From assembly GCA_041686935.1 (NCBI GenBank), contig JAWLCW010000022.1, positions 1 to 64,000 on the forward strand: DNA of 64,000 bases, in the 5' to 3' direction. The stretch comes from Mariniphaga sp041686935. GTDB taxonomy: Bacteria > Bacteroidota > Bacteroidia > Bacteroidales > Prolixibacteraceae. A model generated the notes under the pieces. That model did no database searches. It was not told the origin of the DNA and was given only the letters and a program-made list of their open reading frames with translations. The position numbers and the translations under genes were made by a program. Shown piece after piece: positions 49,415 to 58,435 of this stretch (the first letter of the stretch is position 1; each line of letters starts with the position of its first letter).

Positions 49415-52111
49415 ATGAAGAAACCAATCTTTTCAATTGCAATTATCTTTTATTTATTATCTGGTTTTCAGGGTTATTCTCAGCTAAGAGTAAAAAATCT
49501 CAAATCAGAATACCTCCAAAATCCCATTGGCATTGATGAGACCCACCCTCGGTTTACCGGGCAACTGGAATCTGACAAACCTGGTAGTTTTCAGAAAGCT
49601 TTCCAATTGGCAGTGGGAACTGAAGAAGCCGAAGTTACCTCCGGGGATGGCAATGTCTGGGAATCAGGAACTGTCAATTCTTCCGTGATTCCAGTGGTTT
49701 ATAACGGACCGGAACTTCAGCCGTTTACCCGCTATTTCTGGAGTGTCCGGGTGCAGGATGAAGCAGAGAACTGGTCGGATTGGTCGGCGGTTGCTTTTTT
49801 CGAAACCGGCATGATGGAAATGGCTAACTGGAAAGGGAAGTGGATTACCGACACGCACGACTACAACGTGAAACCGGCGCCGTATTTCCGAAAAGAATTC
49901 AGTGCCGGCAAAAAAATTGAATCGGCGCGGGTTTACATTGCCGTGGCCGGGTTGTACGAGCTTTCCATTAACGGGCAGCGCATTGGCGACCACCGGCTCG
50001 ACCCCACTTACACCCGCTTCGACCGCCGAAACCTTTACGTTACTTACGATGTAACCGAAAACCTGCAACAAGGTGAGAACGCCATTGGCGTATTGCTGGG
50101 CAACGGCTGGTACAACCACCAGTCAACCGCTGTGTGGTTTTTCGACCAGGCGCCGTGGCGCGCCCGCCCCAAATTTTGTTTGGATTTGCGGATCACCTAC
50201 TCCGATGGCTCTGTGGAAACAATTTCCACCGGTCAGGACTGGCAAACCGCGCACAGTCCGGTCATTTTCAACAGCATTTACACAGCCGAGCATTACGATG
50301 CCCGTTTGGAACAACCCGGCTGGGACAAACCCGGTTTCAATGCTAATGGCTGGAGAAATGCCACAAATACAGGAGCGCCGTCGCAAAACATTGTGGCTCA
50401 GGCACTGCATCCCATCCGCAATGTAACTGAAATTCCGGCGGTGGAAATGAAAAAGCAGGGTGAACAAACCTGGCTGTTTGATTTTGGCCGGAACATGGCC
50501 GGAGTTACCAAAATGAAGGTATCCGGAACTGAAGGTACCACAATCCGTCTGAAACACGTGGAAAGGCTCGATTCAACTGGCCGTGCCGACATGTCGAACA
50601 TCGATGTGCACTACCGGCCAACTGATGATTCCGACCCGTTCCAGACCGATATTTTTATCCTGAGCGGAAAAGGGGAGGACGAGTTTATGCCGCGATTCAA
50701 CTACAAGGGATTTCAGTATGTGGAAGTAACATCTGACCAGCCTTTGGAACTCACAAAAGAGAATTTGATTGCTTTTTTCATGCACAGCGACGTGCCGCCT
50801 GTGGGGAAAATCAATTCATCGAACAACACGCTGAATAAAATATGGGAGGCTGCCAACGCATCGTACTTGTCCAACTTGTTTGGATTTCCAACCGACTGCC
50901 CGCAGCGCGAAAAAAACGGCTGGACCGGCGACGCACACATTGCCATCGAAACCGGATTGTACAATTTCGAAGGAATTACGGTTTACGAAAAATGGCTGGA
51001 CGACCACCGCGACGAGCAGCAACCCAACGGCGTGCTTCCTGCAATTATTCCCACCAGCGGCTGGGGTTACCACTGGGCCAACGGTCCCGACTGGACCAGT
51101 ACCATCGCCATCATTCCCTGGAACATTTACCTGTTCTACGGCGATTCCAGAATTCTGGAGCAGAATTACGACAACATCAAACGGTACGTGGATTACATTG
51201 ATGAAAATTATCCGTCGGGAATGACCGACTGGGGTCTGGGCGATTGGGTGCCGGTGAAATCGGTTACACCGAAAGAATTTACTTCCACTGCCTACTATTT
51301 TGTTGATGCCACCATTCTTTCAAAAGCCGCAAAGCTGCTTGGAAAAACCAAAGACGCTGAAAAATATGCAGCGCTGGCCGATAAAATTAAAACGGCGGTG
51401 AATGAAAAATACCTCGACCGCGAAACCGGAACGTACGGCAGCGGCTTGCAAACCGAGCTGAGCGTGGCCCTACACTGGGGGCTGGTTCCCGACGAGTTAA
51501 TTCCAAAAGTGGCCGGAAACCTGGCTAAACGGGTGGAGGCCGACAACAAACACATCGATGTGGGACTGCTGGGCACCAAAACCATTTTGAATGCCCTGAG
51601 TGAAAACGGTTATCCGGAGCTGGCTTATGAAGTGGCCTCGCAGGAAACCTTTCCGTCGTGGGGCTGGTGGATTGTGAACGGCGCCACCACATTTTACGAA
51701 AACTGGCCACTGGATGCTTCGCGCGACATTTCCATGAACCACATTATGTTTGGCGAAATAAACGCCTGGTATTACAAAGCGCTGGGTGGCATTTTTCCCG
51801 ATGAAAACCAGCCGGGCTTTAAAAATATCATTCTGAAACCCAATTTTGTGCCGGGACTGGAACATTTTGAAGCAACACATGACGGACCTTACGGAACGAT
51901 TGTTTCTTCATGGAAAAAACAGAGAAGAAGTGTGGAGTACAAAGTAGAAATTCCGACCAACAGCACGGCAACGTTGGTTTTGGATGAAGAGAAAATTAGG
52001 GAAAGCGGAAAACCGCTCGATAAAAATGAGTTGATAGAGATTGCAGAAAACAAAGACGGAAAGGTTGTTTTGAAACTGAAATCAGGAAAATATTTGTTTG
52101 CTATTGATTGA
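49415..52111 (+). CDS. Alpha-L-rhamnosidase, GH78
   Basis: 898 residues from ATG 49415 (a TTG two codons earlier is in frame but less likely). Signal peptide MKKPIFSIAIIFYLLSG, ending near YSQ. Domain order follows GH78: N-terminal fibronectin-like domain (RVKNLKSEYLQNPIGIDETH), Bac_rhamnosid_N (AGLYELSINGQRIGDHRLDP), concanavalin-like domain, catalytic alpha/alpha barrel from about residue 460 with FPTDCPQREKNGWTGDAHIA (the Glu in this block is the expected general acid), and a C-terminal beta-sandwich. It removes terminal alpha-L-rhamnose from pectin (rhamnogalacturonan), ulvan-type or flavonoid glycans, probably in the periplasm. It converges with the LytTR regulator gene. Confidence 0.95.
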   Translation: MKKPIFSIAIIFYLLSGFQGYSQLRVKNLKSEYLQNPIGIDETHPRFTGQLESDKPGSFQKAFQLAVGTEEAEVTSGDGNVWESGTVNSSVIPVVYNGPELQPFTRYFWSVRVQDEAENWSDWSAVAFFETGMMEMANWKGKWITDTHDYNVKPAPYFRKEFSAGKKIESARVYIAVAGLYELSINGQRIGDHRLDPTYTRFDRRNLYVTYDVTENLQQGENAIGVLLGNGWYNHQSTAVWFFDQAPWRARPKFCLDLRITYSDGSVETISTGQDWQTAHSPVIFNSIYTAEHYDARLEQPGWDKPGFNANGWRNATNTGAPSQNIVAQALHPIRNVTEIPAVEMKKQGEQTWLFDFGRNMAGVTKMKVSGTEGTTIRLKHVERLDSTGRADMSNIDVHYRPTDDSDPFQTDIFILSGKGEDEFMPRFNYKGFQYVEVTSDQPLELTKENLIAFFMHSDVPPVGKINSSNNTLNKIWEAANASYLSNLFGFPTDCPQREKNGWTGDAHIAIETGLYNFEGITVYEKWLDDHRDEQQPNGVLPAIIPTSGWGYHWANGPDWTSTIAIIPWNIYLFYGDSRILEQNYDNIKRYVDYIDENYPSGMTDWGLGDWVPVKSVTPKEFTSTAYYFVDATILSKAAKLLGKTKDAEKYAALADKIKTAVNEKYLDRETGTYGSGLQTELSVALHWGLVPDELIPKVAGNLAKRVEADNKHIDVGLLGTKTILNALSENGYPELAYEVASQETFPSWGWWIVNGATTFYENWPLDASRDISMNHIMFGEINAWYYKALGGIFPDENQPGFKNIILKPNFVPGLEHFEATHDGPYGTIVSSWKKQRRSVEYKVEIPTNSTATLVLDEEKIRESGKPLDKNELIEIAENKDGKVVLKLKSGKYLFAID

Positions 52112-52129
52112 TGAGGAGGATTAGTTCTG

Positions 52130-52843
52130 TTATTTTTCAAGCGTTTCAAGTACTTCCTTTTTGTAACTGCGGCTAATGGGGATTTGTTTTTTGCCGATTT
52201 CAACATATTCGTTGGTGAAAGAGTCTATTGCCGGTAACGCAATAATAAATGAGCGATGGATACGAAGAAATTCTTGTTGGGGAAGTTTGGCCTCAATGCC
52301 TGAAATAGTTTCGCGGGTAACGATTGTTTTGTCAGCCAGATGGATTTTAACATAATCGGCCAGACTTTCGATGTAAAGGATTTCTGAGAAACAGATTTTA
52401 ACCATTTTTCGTTCGGCCCGAACAAAGAACGATTCGCTTTTTTCAGGAATCAGTTCAATCCTTTCAGTTTTTTTGATGACCGTATTTTCGTCTAAATATT
52501 TGGAAATGGCCTGCAATAACCGCTCAAACGAAATGGGTTTTAACAAGTAATCAACTGCTTTCAAATCGAAACCGTCAACAGCGTATTCACGATATGCTGT
52601 GGTAAAAATGATTTTTACGTTTTTATTCACCGATTTTGCCAGCGAAAGTCCCGAAATTTCCGGCATGCTGATGTCGAGGAAAATCAGGTCAATTTTCTTT
52701 CGGTTTAAAATATTAAAGGCTTCAATGGCATTTTTGCAGCTGCCCTCAATTTTTACGGCTTCAATTTTTGCCAGGTGGTCCTCCATAATATCCCGGGCAA
52801 CCGGCTCATCATCAACAATTAAACAGTGAATCGTTCTACTCAT
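52130..52843 (-). CDS. LytTR-family response regulator
   Basis: 237 residues. Receiver domain (1-120): acidic residues in CLIVDDEPVARDIMEDHL, phospho-acceptor Asp in LIFLDISMPEISG, Lys in YLLKPISF. The C-terminal LytTR DNA-binding domain (about 140-237) has FFVRAERKMVKICFSEILYI, FLRIHRSFIIAL and KKQIPISRSYK. Forms a two-component pair with the histidine kinase just upstream, the genes overlapping by 8 bases. Targets cannot be deduced; the rhamnosidase beside it is convergent, not divergent. Confidence 0.94.
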   Translation of the reverse strand: MSRTIHCLIVDDEPVARDIMEDHLAKIEAVKIEGSCKNAIEAFNILNRKKIDLIFLDISMPEISGLSLAKSVNKNVKIIFTTAYREYAVDGFDLKAVDYLLKPISFERLLQAISKYLDENTVIKKTERIELIPEKSESFFVRAERKMVKICFSEILYIESLADYVKIHLADKTIVTRETISGIEAKLPQQEFLRIHRSFIIALPAIDSFTNEYVEIGKKQIPISRSYKKEVLETLEK

Positions 52844-53906
52844 TTTTCCAGTTGTTTAAGTTAAAAATGGTAAGTTTTGCAGCGTAGTGGTAATCTTTTA
52901 TTTCGTTGGTCAAAAGATAATTGTTTTTGTAATTCAAATCCAGTCTTTTCCGCACGTTTTCCAATCCTATTCCGCCTTCCGGATGATTGTCCGCGTGATT
53001 CTTAAACGTATTTTCGATGTGAAAGTCAAGCAGGTTTTTCTGAACCGAAATCCGGATTTCAATGTTTAAAAAACCCTTTTCCAGCGTTCCATGCTTAAAT
53101 GCGTTTTCCACAAGTGGAATGAGAAGCATGGGTGCTATTTGTATATCCTCATTGTCGATGCTCAGGGTGAGTTCTGCTTTCAGTGAGTCTTTGAAACGTA
53201 TTTTTTCAAGTTCAATATATTCCTGAATATGCGATACTTCTTCACTGATGTTCACCTGTGGTTTGTTCACCTGGTACAGGATATAATCGAGCAGGTTCGA
53301 AAGTTTCAGAATAATTTCAGGAGTTTGTTTCGATTGTTTCAGGGCAAATCCGTAAATCGTATTCAGCGTATTAAAAAGAAAATGCGGATGAATTTGTCTT
53401 TTCAGATAATGCAGTTCCTGCTCCTTGAACTGAAGCTGAGCAGCCAGAATTTTATTCTGAAGTTCCTTGTTTCGCGACGCAGTTTTAAAACTATGGTTCA
53501 GCAGACTCACAAAACTTACAATTCCGGTAACCAGATAAACAAGAATGAGAATGAAATAGAAATTTTTGCTCATTGGCGGCATTATGGCAATATTGAACCC
53601 CAGCAAAAAAATGAGGCATCCGTAAATGATAAGTACAATGAAGTAGGATGTAAAAACGATTGTGTAAAAACCGTAAAGTGCAAAAAGAAAATACTTTTTG
53701 GTGAGTAAAAATTTGGGGATGAGGTAGTAAACCACAAAGTAGGTAACCACTATAGTTAAAGGCAGCAGGAAACTTGAAAACCAGGTTACATAGGCGGTAT
53801 CATCGGAATTGTAGCTGAAAAAATAGAAAAAGAAAAACCAAACGGCTATCCAAAAAAGGAAATGGAGCAGGATTGATTTGGCCTTTATTTTTCTGAATAA
53901 TTCCAT
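52836..53906 (-). CDS. LytS/YehU-family sensor histidine kinase
   Basis: 356 residues. Four membrane helices in the first 150 residues (LHFLFWIAVWFFFFYFF, LLPLTIVVTYFVVYYLI, YTIVFTSYFIVLIIYGC, FILILVYLVTGIVSFVS), then a short coiled coil and the His_kinase domain with the phospho-acceptor His in LKRQIHPHFLFNTLNTIYG and the ATPase N box LLIPLVENAFKHG. The G box is GGIGLENVRKRL. There is no extracellular sensor domain, so sensing is probably through the membrane helices. Translationally coupled to the LytTR regulator downstream. Confidence 0.93.
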   Translation of the reverse strand: MELFRKIKAKSILLHFLFWIAVWFFFFYFFSYNSDDTAYVTWFSSFLLPLTIVVTYFVVYYLIPKFLLTKKYFLFALYGFYTIVFTSYFIVLIIYGCLIFLLGFNIAIMPPMSKNFYFILILVYLVTGIVSFVSLLNHSFKTASRNKELQNKILAAQLQFKEQELHYLKRQIHPHFLFNTLNTIYGFALKQSKQTPEIILKLSNLLDYILYQVNKPQVNISEEVSHIQEYIELEKIRFKDSLKAELTLSIDNEDIQIAPMLLIPLVENAFKHGTLEKGFLNIEIRISVQKNLLDFHIENTFKNHADNHPEGGIGLENVRKRLDLNYKNNYLLTNEIKDYHYAAKLTIFNLNNWKNE

Positions 53907-54081
53907 TAGAACAATATTACAGAAAATAGCGCTAACTGCATTTTTTTATCGATGAATTACCAATTGCTTCCGGAATTTTGCAGAAACGAGGTTTATTCCC
54001 GCTTTAAAGTTCTAAATTTGTTGAAAAAGGATCGGAAATGTACAACCGTCGCAAAAAAGATAACCCGGTAAAATTCTGATT

Positions 54082-54089
54082 TATATTTG
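54082..54089 (+). promoter_or_regulatory. TAnnTTTG -7 element
   Basis: TATATTTG matches the Bacteroidota -7 consensus exactly, 29 bases before the ATG at 54119. No good -33 TTTG is present. Confidence 0.4.
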
Positions 54090-54118
54090 ATTCAGTATGA
54101 ATTAAAAAATCAATTATC

Positions 54119-54502
54119 ATGGAAAGTATTATTGGAAAATTTATCGATGGTGGCCCGGTTTTTACAGTCACTATTTTATTGGCATTTTTTGTAATTATTG
54201 CTCTTTTTGTTTGGGGAATATTGAAAATGGAACACCAGGCGAAAGTTGTTTTACTTATGAAACATATCGGTTGGTTTGCCGTTGCATGGGGGTTTCTGGG
54301 ACGTACTTTCGGTTTAATAAAAGCCTTTGATATGGTGGCTGCGCATGGAGAGCTGACACCGCGTCTTCTTTCCGATGGTTTAAAAATGGCTCTTGTCGAT
54401 CCGCTTTTCGGAATTTTTGTTTTTGTGGTAGCGCGTTTTGGTATTATTGTTTTGGTGGCTTTGGCGAAAAAATCAGTTTTGGAACAGTTAAAAAATGAGT
54501 AA
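54119..54502 (+). CDS. Small MotA/TolQ/ExbB-like membrane protein
   Basis: 127 residues, three membrane segments (FTVTILLAFFVIIALFVWGI, IGWFAVAWGFLGRTFGLIKA, VDPLFGIFVFVVARFGIIVL). The second and third with the loop between (AFDMVAAHGELTPRLLSDGLKMAL) match the proton-channel core of the MotA/TolQ/ExbB family, where the pattern G-x-x-x-G-x-x-x-A-F and a G-x-x-x-A-L motif before the last helix are standard. It is shorter than ExbB (about 240) and lacks the large cytoplasmic part; no ExbD-like partner follows. Overlaps the next gene by 8 bases. Confidence 0.65.
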   Translation: MESIIGKFIDGGPVFTVTILLAFFVIIALFVWGILKMEHQAKVVLLMKHIGWFAVAWGFLGRTFGLIKAFDMVAAHGELTPRLLSDGLKMALVDPLFGIFVFVVARFGIIVLVALAKKSVLEQLKNE

Positions 54503-55301
54503 GGCAATGAAAGTATTTATTTCAATGATTTTTCTGACAAGTTTCTGTCAGTGTGTTTTGGCGGGTAGGGGATACGAAACAAATAAGTCTGCCAAAAACA
54601 GTTCAATTGAAGGCAAATGGGTTCGGATGACCCAATCGGGGCCGGTTGGACTGGAGTTTAACGGAGATGGCACGGTAGAAGTGGATTTTGGAATTGACGG
54701 TACCGTTGATGTGGTTTCGGAATATGAAATGCGAAACGATACGATTTTTTTTATTGACAGAAATGGAGAAATGTGCCCGGAGCAAGGGATTTATATTTTT
54801 GAAAAAAATGATTATTACCTCTCATTCGATTTGGCAGATGATTTGTGCAGCGGTCGGATTAAAATGACCATGGGATTCTGGACAAAACCCAACTTTGAAG
54901 AACTTCTTGGAAATCTGACCAAAAAGATTTCTGAAACCGAAAACACTGAACTGTATTTATCCCGCGCAAGAATAAACCTGGCGTTGGTCAAAGCAATTAA
55001 AGCTAAGTCAGATTTAGATGTTTACCTTCAGCAAAATCCGAATGATTACAGGGCACTAATTAACCGGGCAGGAACCCGTTTCCCGGATGATATGGAAGGA
55101 GTTATTTCCGATTGTAACAAAGCCATCGAACTGGAACCGGAAAATAAAAATGCCTGGTTTCTGCGCGGGCTGGCTAACTGGGAACTGGGGTTCAAAGAAA
55201 AGGCCTGCAACGATTTTTTGCAGGCAATTGATTTGGGATTCTCCATTTTGCGAATTGCAGAAGACCAAAGGTGCAGCAAGTTTTGGGAGCAGAATAAGTA
55301 A
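54495..55301 (+). CDS. Secreted TPR-repeat protein
   Basis: 268 residues. Signal peptide (MKVFISMIFLTSFCQCVLAG; the ATG at 54495 overlaps the previous stop, a second in-frame ATG at 54507 directly precedes the signal). Residues about 35-125 form a lipocalin-like beta domain (IEGKWVRMTQSGPVGLEFNG), as in small Bacteroidota proteins with an opening GKW motif. From about 150 to the end two or three TPR units follow (DYRALINRAGTRFPDDMEG, NAWFLRGLANWELGFKEKAC). Probably periplasmic protein-binding. Coupled to the ExbB-like gene; function unknown. Confidence 0.7.
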   Translation: MSKAMKVFISMIFLTSFCQCVLAGRGYETNKSAKNSSIEGKWVRMTQSGPVGLEFNGDGTVEVDFGIDGTVDVVSEYEMRNDTIFFIDRNGEMCPEQGIYIFEKNDYYLSFDLADDLCSGRIKMTMGFWTKPNFEELLGNLTKKISETENTELYLSRARINLALVKAIKAKSDLDVYLQQNPNDYRALINRAGTRFPDDMEGVISDCNKAIELEPENKNAWFLRGLANWELGFKEKACNDFLQAIDLGFSILRIAEDQRCSKFWEQNK

Positions 55302-55437
55302 ACTGATTTTCAGGGGAAAAGAATTAATTTGAGCCTCCGCGAAATTGGAATCAAATGTTTGCTTTTTCTCAAATTAAATTCTTTACATTTAATGGTTGCA
55401 AAATAGTTCTGATGTATTAATCAATAAACTTACAAAG

Positions 55438-56022
55438 ATGGAAGACATTTTAAAATCAATTTTATCGAAACTCGACGATAATTCGTTGCAGGCCATTAGT
55501 CAGAAAGCGAATGCTTCTCCTGATAAAGCAAAAAGTGCCATGGCTGCTGCCATTCCCATTTTAATGAATGCTTTGGCCCGGAACAGCAAATCAGCCGAAG
55601 GAGCCTCGTCGTTGCAAAATGCCATTAAAAAAGATCACGACGGAAGTCTGCTCGATAATTTGGGTGGTTTTTTGAATAACCCCGAATCGGCCAATGGTGC
55701 GGGAATTTTGAAACACGTGCTGGGAGGCAAAAGACAAAATGTAGAACAATACATTAGTAAAGATTCTGGCCTGAGTGGAGATTCTGTGGGCAAAATTCTT
55801 GAAATGGCCGCACCTCTGGTAATGGGATATTTGGGAAAAAGCAGCAAAGGCGGCGATGGAAATGCTTTGGGCAGTGTCATCAATTCCTACCTGAAAACAG
55901 AGAAAAAACAGGCACCCAAATCACAAAGCGTTATTAATCAGTTACTCGACCAGAACAACGATGGAAGTATAATTGACGACATTGCCCGGATGGGAATGTC
56001 ATTTTTGCGCAGAAAGAAGTAA
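55438..56022 (+). CDS. DUF937-family protein
   Basis: 194 residues from ATG 55438; an in-frame TTG-type start 42 bases upstream was rejected because the conserved region starts at MEDILKSILSKLD. No signal peptide. Ala/Gly/Ser-rich helical protein with two similar halves, each with a QLLDQNNDGSIIDDI- or KKDHDGSLLDNLGGFL-type loop, as in DUF937 (YidB-like) proteins. The D-x-D-G loops look like short calcium-binding motifs. Role unknown. Its stop is five bases from the convergent htpX stop. Confidence 0.8.
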   Translation: MEDILKSILSKLDDNSLQAISQKANASPDKAKSAMAAAIPILMNALARNSKSAEGASSLQNAIKKDHDGSLLDNLGGFLNNPESANGAGILKHVLGGKRQNVEQYISKDSGLSGDSVGKILEMAAPLVMGYLGKSSKGGDGNALGSVINSYLKTEKKQAPKSQSVINQLLDQNNDGSIIDDIARMGMSFLRRKK

Positions 56023-56027
56023 TAAGA

Positions 56028-56858
56028 TTACACTGCAGTACCCGCCATCTGCCTGAGCCTTTTAATTCTTTCAGAAGTGGGTGGATGGGTGCTGAATAAT
56101 GCCGAAAACGTTTTCCCCGAAAAAGGATAAACAATGAACATGTGCGATGTGGCCTGGTTACCCGACATGGGAATTTGTTTGCTGTAGGTTTCGAGTTTTG
56201 AAAGCGCATTGCTGAGGAACAGCGGATTGCCACTCACTTTAGCGCCAAAACTATCGGCCTTGTATTCTCTTGCCCTTGATATGGCCATTCGGATAAGTGA
56301 GGCTGCCAAAGGCGCCAGAATCATGGCCAGTAACATAAAAATTACGTTTCCACCCCGGTTGTTACGGTTGCCCATTCCAAAGCGTGTTGCATAGCCCAGG
56401 TACGAAATGGCGCCGGCCAGCGTAGCTGCAATGGTTCCAATCAAAATATCGCGGTTGGCAATGTGCCCCAGTTCGTGAGCCAGAACACCCGATAACTCGT
56501 TGTCGTCCATGCTGTCGGCCAACCCTTTGGTTACCGCTACTGCGGCATGGTTTGGGTTTCTGCCGGTGGCAAATGCATTGGGCTGGTTTTGGTTTATCAT
56601 GTAAACTTTTGGCATGGGCAATTCTGCGTTCCTGGCAAGTTTTTCAACCATAACCGTTACACGATGGTTTTTCGGTAGCTCCTGTGCTTTGTAGGCTTTA
56701 AGCACCATTTTATCACTGAAATAGTAGCCTATAAAATTGGTAATGCCGGCAAAAATGAGGGCAATTACCATTCCCGCCTGACCGCCAATGGCACCGCCAA
56801 TAAACAAAAACAGGAAGGTTAAAATAGCCATCAAACCAAAGGTTTTAAAACCGTTCAT
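56028..56858 (-). CDS. htpX: Membrane zinc metalloprotease HtpX
   Basis: 276 residues from the ATG at 56858; an earlier in-frame ATG at 56924 adds 22 unconserved residues. Two N-terminal membrane helices, the M48 zinc motif LSGVLAHELGHIANRDILIG, a second pair of helices (FMLLAMILAPLAASLIRMAI) and the third ligand Glu in SRAREYKADSFGA. The C-terminal FSTHPPTSERIKRLRQMA is diagnostic. HtpX degrades misfolded inner-membrane proteins alongside FtsH. It is last in a run of minus-strand genes with the LysM protein and dodecin. Confidence 0.95.
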   Translation of the reverse strand: MNGFKTFGLMAILTFLFLFIGGAIGGQAGMVIALIFAGITNFIGYYFSDKMVLKAYKAQELPKNHRVTVMVEKLARNAELPMPKVYMINQNQPNAFATGRNPNHAAVAVTKGLADSMDDNELSGVLAHELGHIANRDILIGTIAATLAGAISYLGYATRFGMGNRNNRGGNVIFMLLAMILAPLAASLIRMAISRAREYKADSFGAKVSGNPLFLSNALSKLETYSKQIPMSGNQATSHMFIVYPFSGKTFSALFSTHPPTSERIKRLRQMAGTAV

Positions 56859-56955
56859 CGTTATCTGATTTAAATTTTCCAAAACTATAAACAAACGCCG
56901 AAATTTATTTTGGTTTCCCAACATTTCGGCGTTTATTTTAACAACTCCTCCGTAC

Positions 56956-57420
56956 CTAATCGAGCGGTGGAATAACCAGTACCTGTCCCGGATAAATTTT
57001 ATCAGGGTGTTTCAGCATGGGCGTGTTGGCTTCAAAAATCACCGGGTATTTATTGGCATTGCCATAAACCTGTTTGGCAATTTTTGAAAGCGAATCGCCC
57101 GGAACAACCGTGTAAAATTGTTTTTCCGGTTTCTGAGGTTCAACAACCTTTGGTTGCATTACGCTCATCATGTCTTCCACTACCGAAATACCTTCAACAT
57201 TTCCGGCGGCAACAATAATTTTATTTTTGTTGGCCAGCGTATCAACTTTTCCGGTGAGAATTACGGTTTCCTTATTCACAATGGTCTGCAGGCTTTCGGT
57301 ATGAAACCCAAAGCTTTTTATGTGATCCAGAATAAGCATCCCTTTATCGGGTTCTTTTTCTGTTTCAGACTTTTTGAAAAGTTTCGACCCCGCACCTTTC
57401 ATAAATGAAATTAATCCCAT
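56956..57420 (-). CDS. BON-LysM protein, Kbp/YgaU type
   Basis: 154 residues, no signal peptide. N-terminal basic segment, BON domain (residues about 25-95, with ILDHIKSFGFHTESLQTIVN and VILTGKVDTLANKNKI) and LysM domain (about 105-152, FYTVVPGDSLSKIAKQVYG, HPDKIYPGQVLVIPPLD). The order and size match E. coli Kbp (149 residues), a cytoplasmic potassium-binding protein. The LysM here may therefore serve ion-linked folding rather than peptidoglycan binding. Dodecin lies 26 bases upstream on the same strand. Confidence 0.88.
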   Translation of the reverse strand: MGLISFMKGAGSKLFKKSETEKEPDKGMLILDHIKSFGFHTESLQTIVNKETVILTGKVDTLANKNKIIVAAGNVEGISVVEDMMSVMQPKVVEPQKPEKQFYTVVPGDSLSKIAKQVYGNANKYPVIFEANTPMLKHPDKIYPGQVLVIPPLD

Positions 57421-57446
57421 AATAGCTTGTTTTTAGGAGGTTACGT

Positions 57447-57650
57447 TTAAATGAACACTTCGAAAGATACTTTACAAGTTACCCTGTATTCCACGACTTT
57501 GTTGTCGTTTACAACTACACTCTGGTCCTTAACATAAACAGAGCGGATTCCCTTGAGTGATTTACTTGCTGTTTTTACTGCTTCATTCACTGCATCTTCC
57601 CAGTTTTTTTCAGAAGACGCCATAATTTCAATAACTTTTAATACTGCCAT
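57447..57650 (-). CDS. Dodecin
   Basis: 67 residues, the usual size of dodecin, a small flavin-binding dodecamer. The start (VLKVIEIMASSEKNWEDAVNE) and the strand-helix-strand layout with a conserved W (flavin stacking) and Q replaced in the region VYVKDQSVVVNDNKVVEYRV fit the family. It would store riboflavin or FMN in the cytoplasm, which is of interest in an organism with many flavoenzymes. A TGACAT-AAATA-ATGTCA dyad lies about 90 bases upstream (57743-57759). Confidence 0.9.
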   Translation of the reverse strand: MAVLKVIEIMASSEKNWEDAVNEAVKTASKSLKGIRSVYVKDQSVVVNDNKVVEYRVTCKVSFEVFI

Positions 57651-57820
57651 ATTTTTTGATTTTTAATTACTTAGCAAGTTATACAAAATAAACATGAAAA
57701 ACGATAATTTTGAGCATGAACTAATAGCAACAAAAATTATTTTGACATAAATAATGTCATGCGTTTGTATTGTTTAAGAAATGTTTGGGCAAGTAACCGA
57801 TTGAAAAAATGAATTGGTTT

Positions 57821-58312
57821 TTAACTGAGAAACAACTCTTTTACAAAGTACCAGGCCATCATGCCGGAAACGGTTAGTTTCAGGATTACACCAATCAGGA
57901 AGCCGGCAAATGATCCAAACCCTGATTTTAGAGCCGCACCAGAATCTTTACCTGTGGATAACTCGCCAATTACGGCTCCTGCAAAGGGGCCGATAATAAT
58001 TCCGAAGGGTGGGAAAAAGAACAGGCCAACTACTAATCCAATTATGCTGCCCCAGATTCCCCGTTTACTGCCCCCAAACCGTTTGGTCCCCCAGACCGGG
58101 ATCGCATAATCGAGCAAATAAACCACAACGGTAACAACAGCCCAGATAATTAAAAACCGGGTTGAAAACTGGTATTTTTCGGTAAAATGAAGAAAAAGCA
58201 ACCCAATGTAACTCAGAGGCGGACCCGGCAGAACAGGTAAAACACAACCTAAAATTCCACTGATAATAAATAATACTCCAATGGCAATTAAAACATAATC
58301 CATTTCATTCAT
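57821..58312 (-). CDS. DUF456-family membrane protein
   Basis: 163 residues, about four membrane helices rich in Gly (IIGLVVGLFFFPPFGIIIGPFAG, GAALKSGFGSFAGFLIG). The start ISGILGCVLPVLPGPPLSYIGLL and the middle block IPVWGTKRFGGSKRGIWG are the DUF456 signatures. Function unknown. It is separated from dodecin by 170 bases and so may have its own promoter. Confidence 0.9.
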   Translation of the reverse strand: MNEMDYVLIAIGVLFIISGILGCVLPVLPGPPLSYIGLLFLHFTEKYQFSTRFLIIWAVVTVVVYLLDYAIPVWGTKRFGGSKRGIWGSIIGLVVGLFFFPPFGIIIGPFAGAVIGELSTGKDSGAALKSGFGSFAGFLIGVILKLTVSGMMAWYFVKELFLS

Positions 58313-58435
58313 TTATTCTTTTGCAAATAAACACAGTTTTTTCATTCAGACTCCAATGCTTTTCGTTATATTTAATGGCATCTGAATAGAACTGCTTTTT
58401 TTAATTCTGAATACAAACAGATTAAATGAATTGAA

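Noticed and set aside
57743..57759. TGACAT-AAATA-ATGTCA dyad as a defined operator for dodecin
   Set aside because: Arms are only six bases, in AT-rich sequence; such dyads are expected by chance at this frequency. Mentioned only with dodecin.
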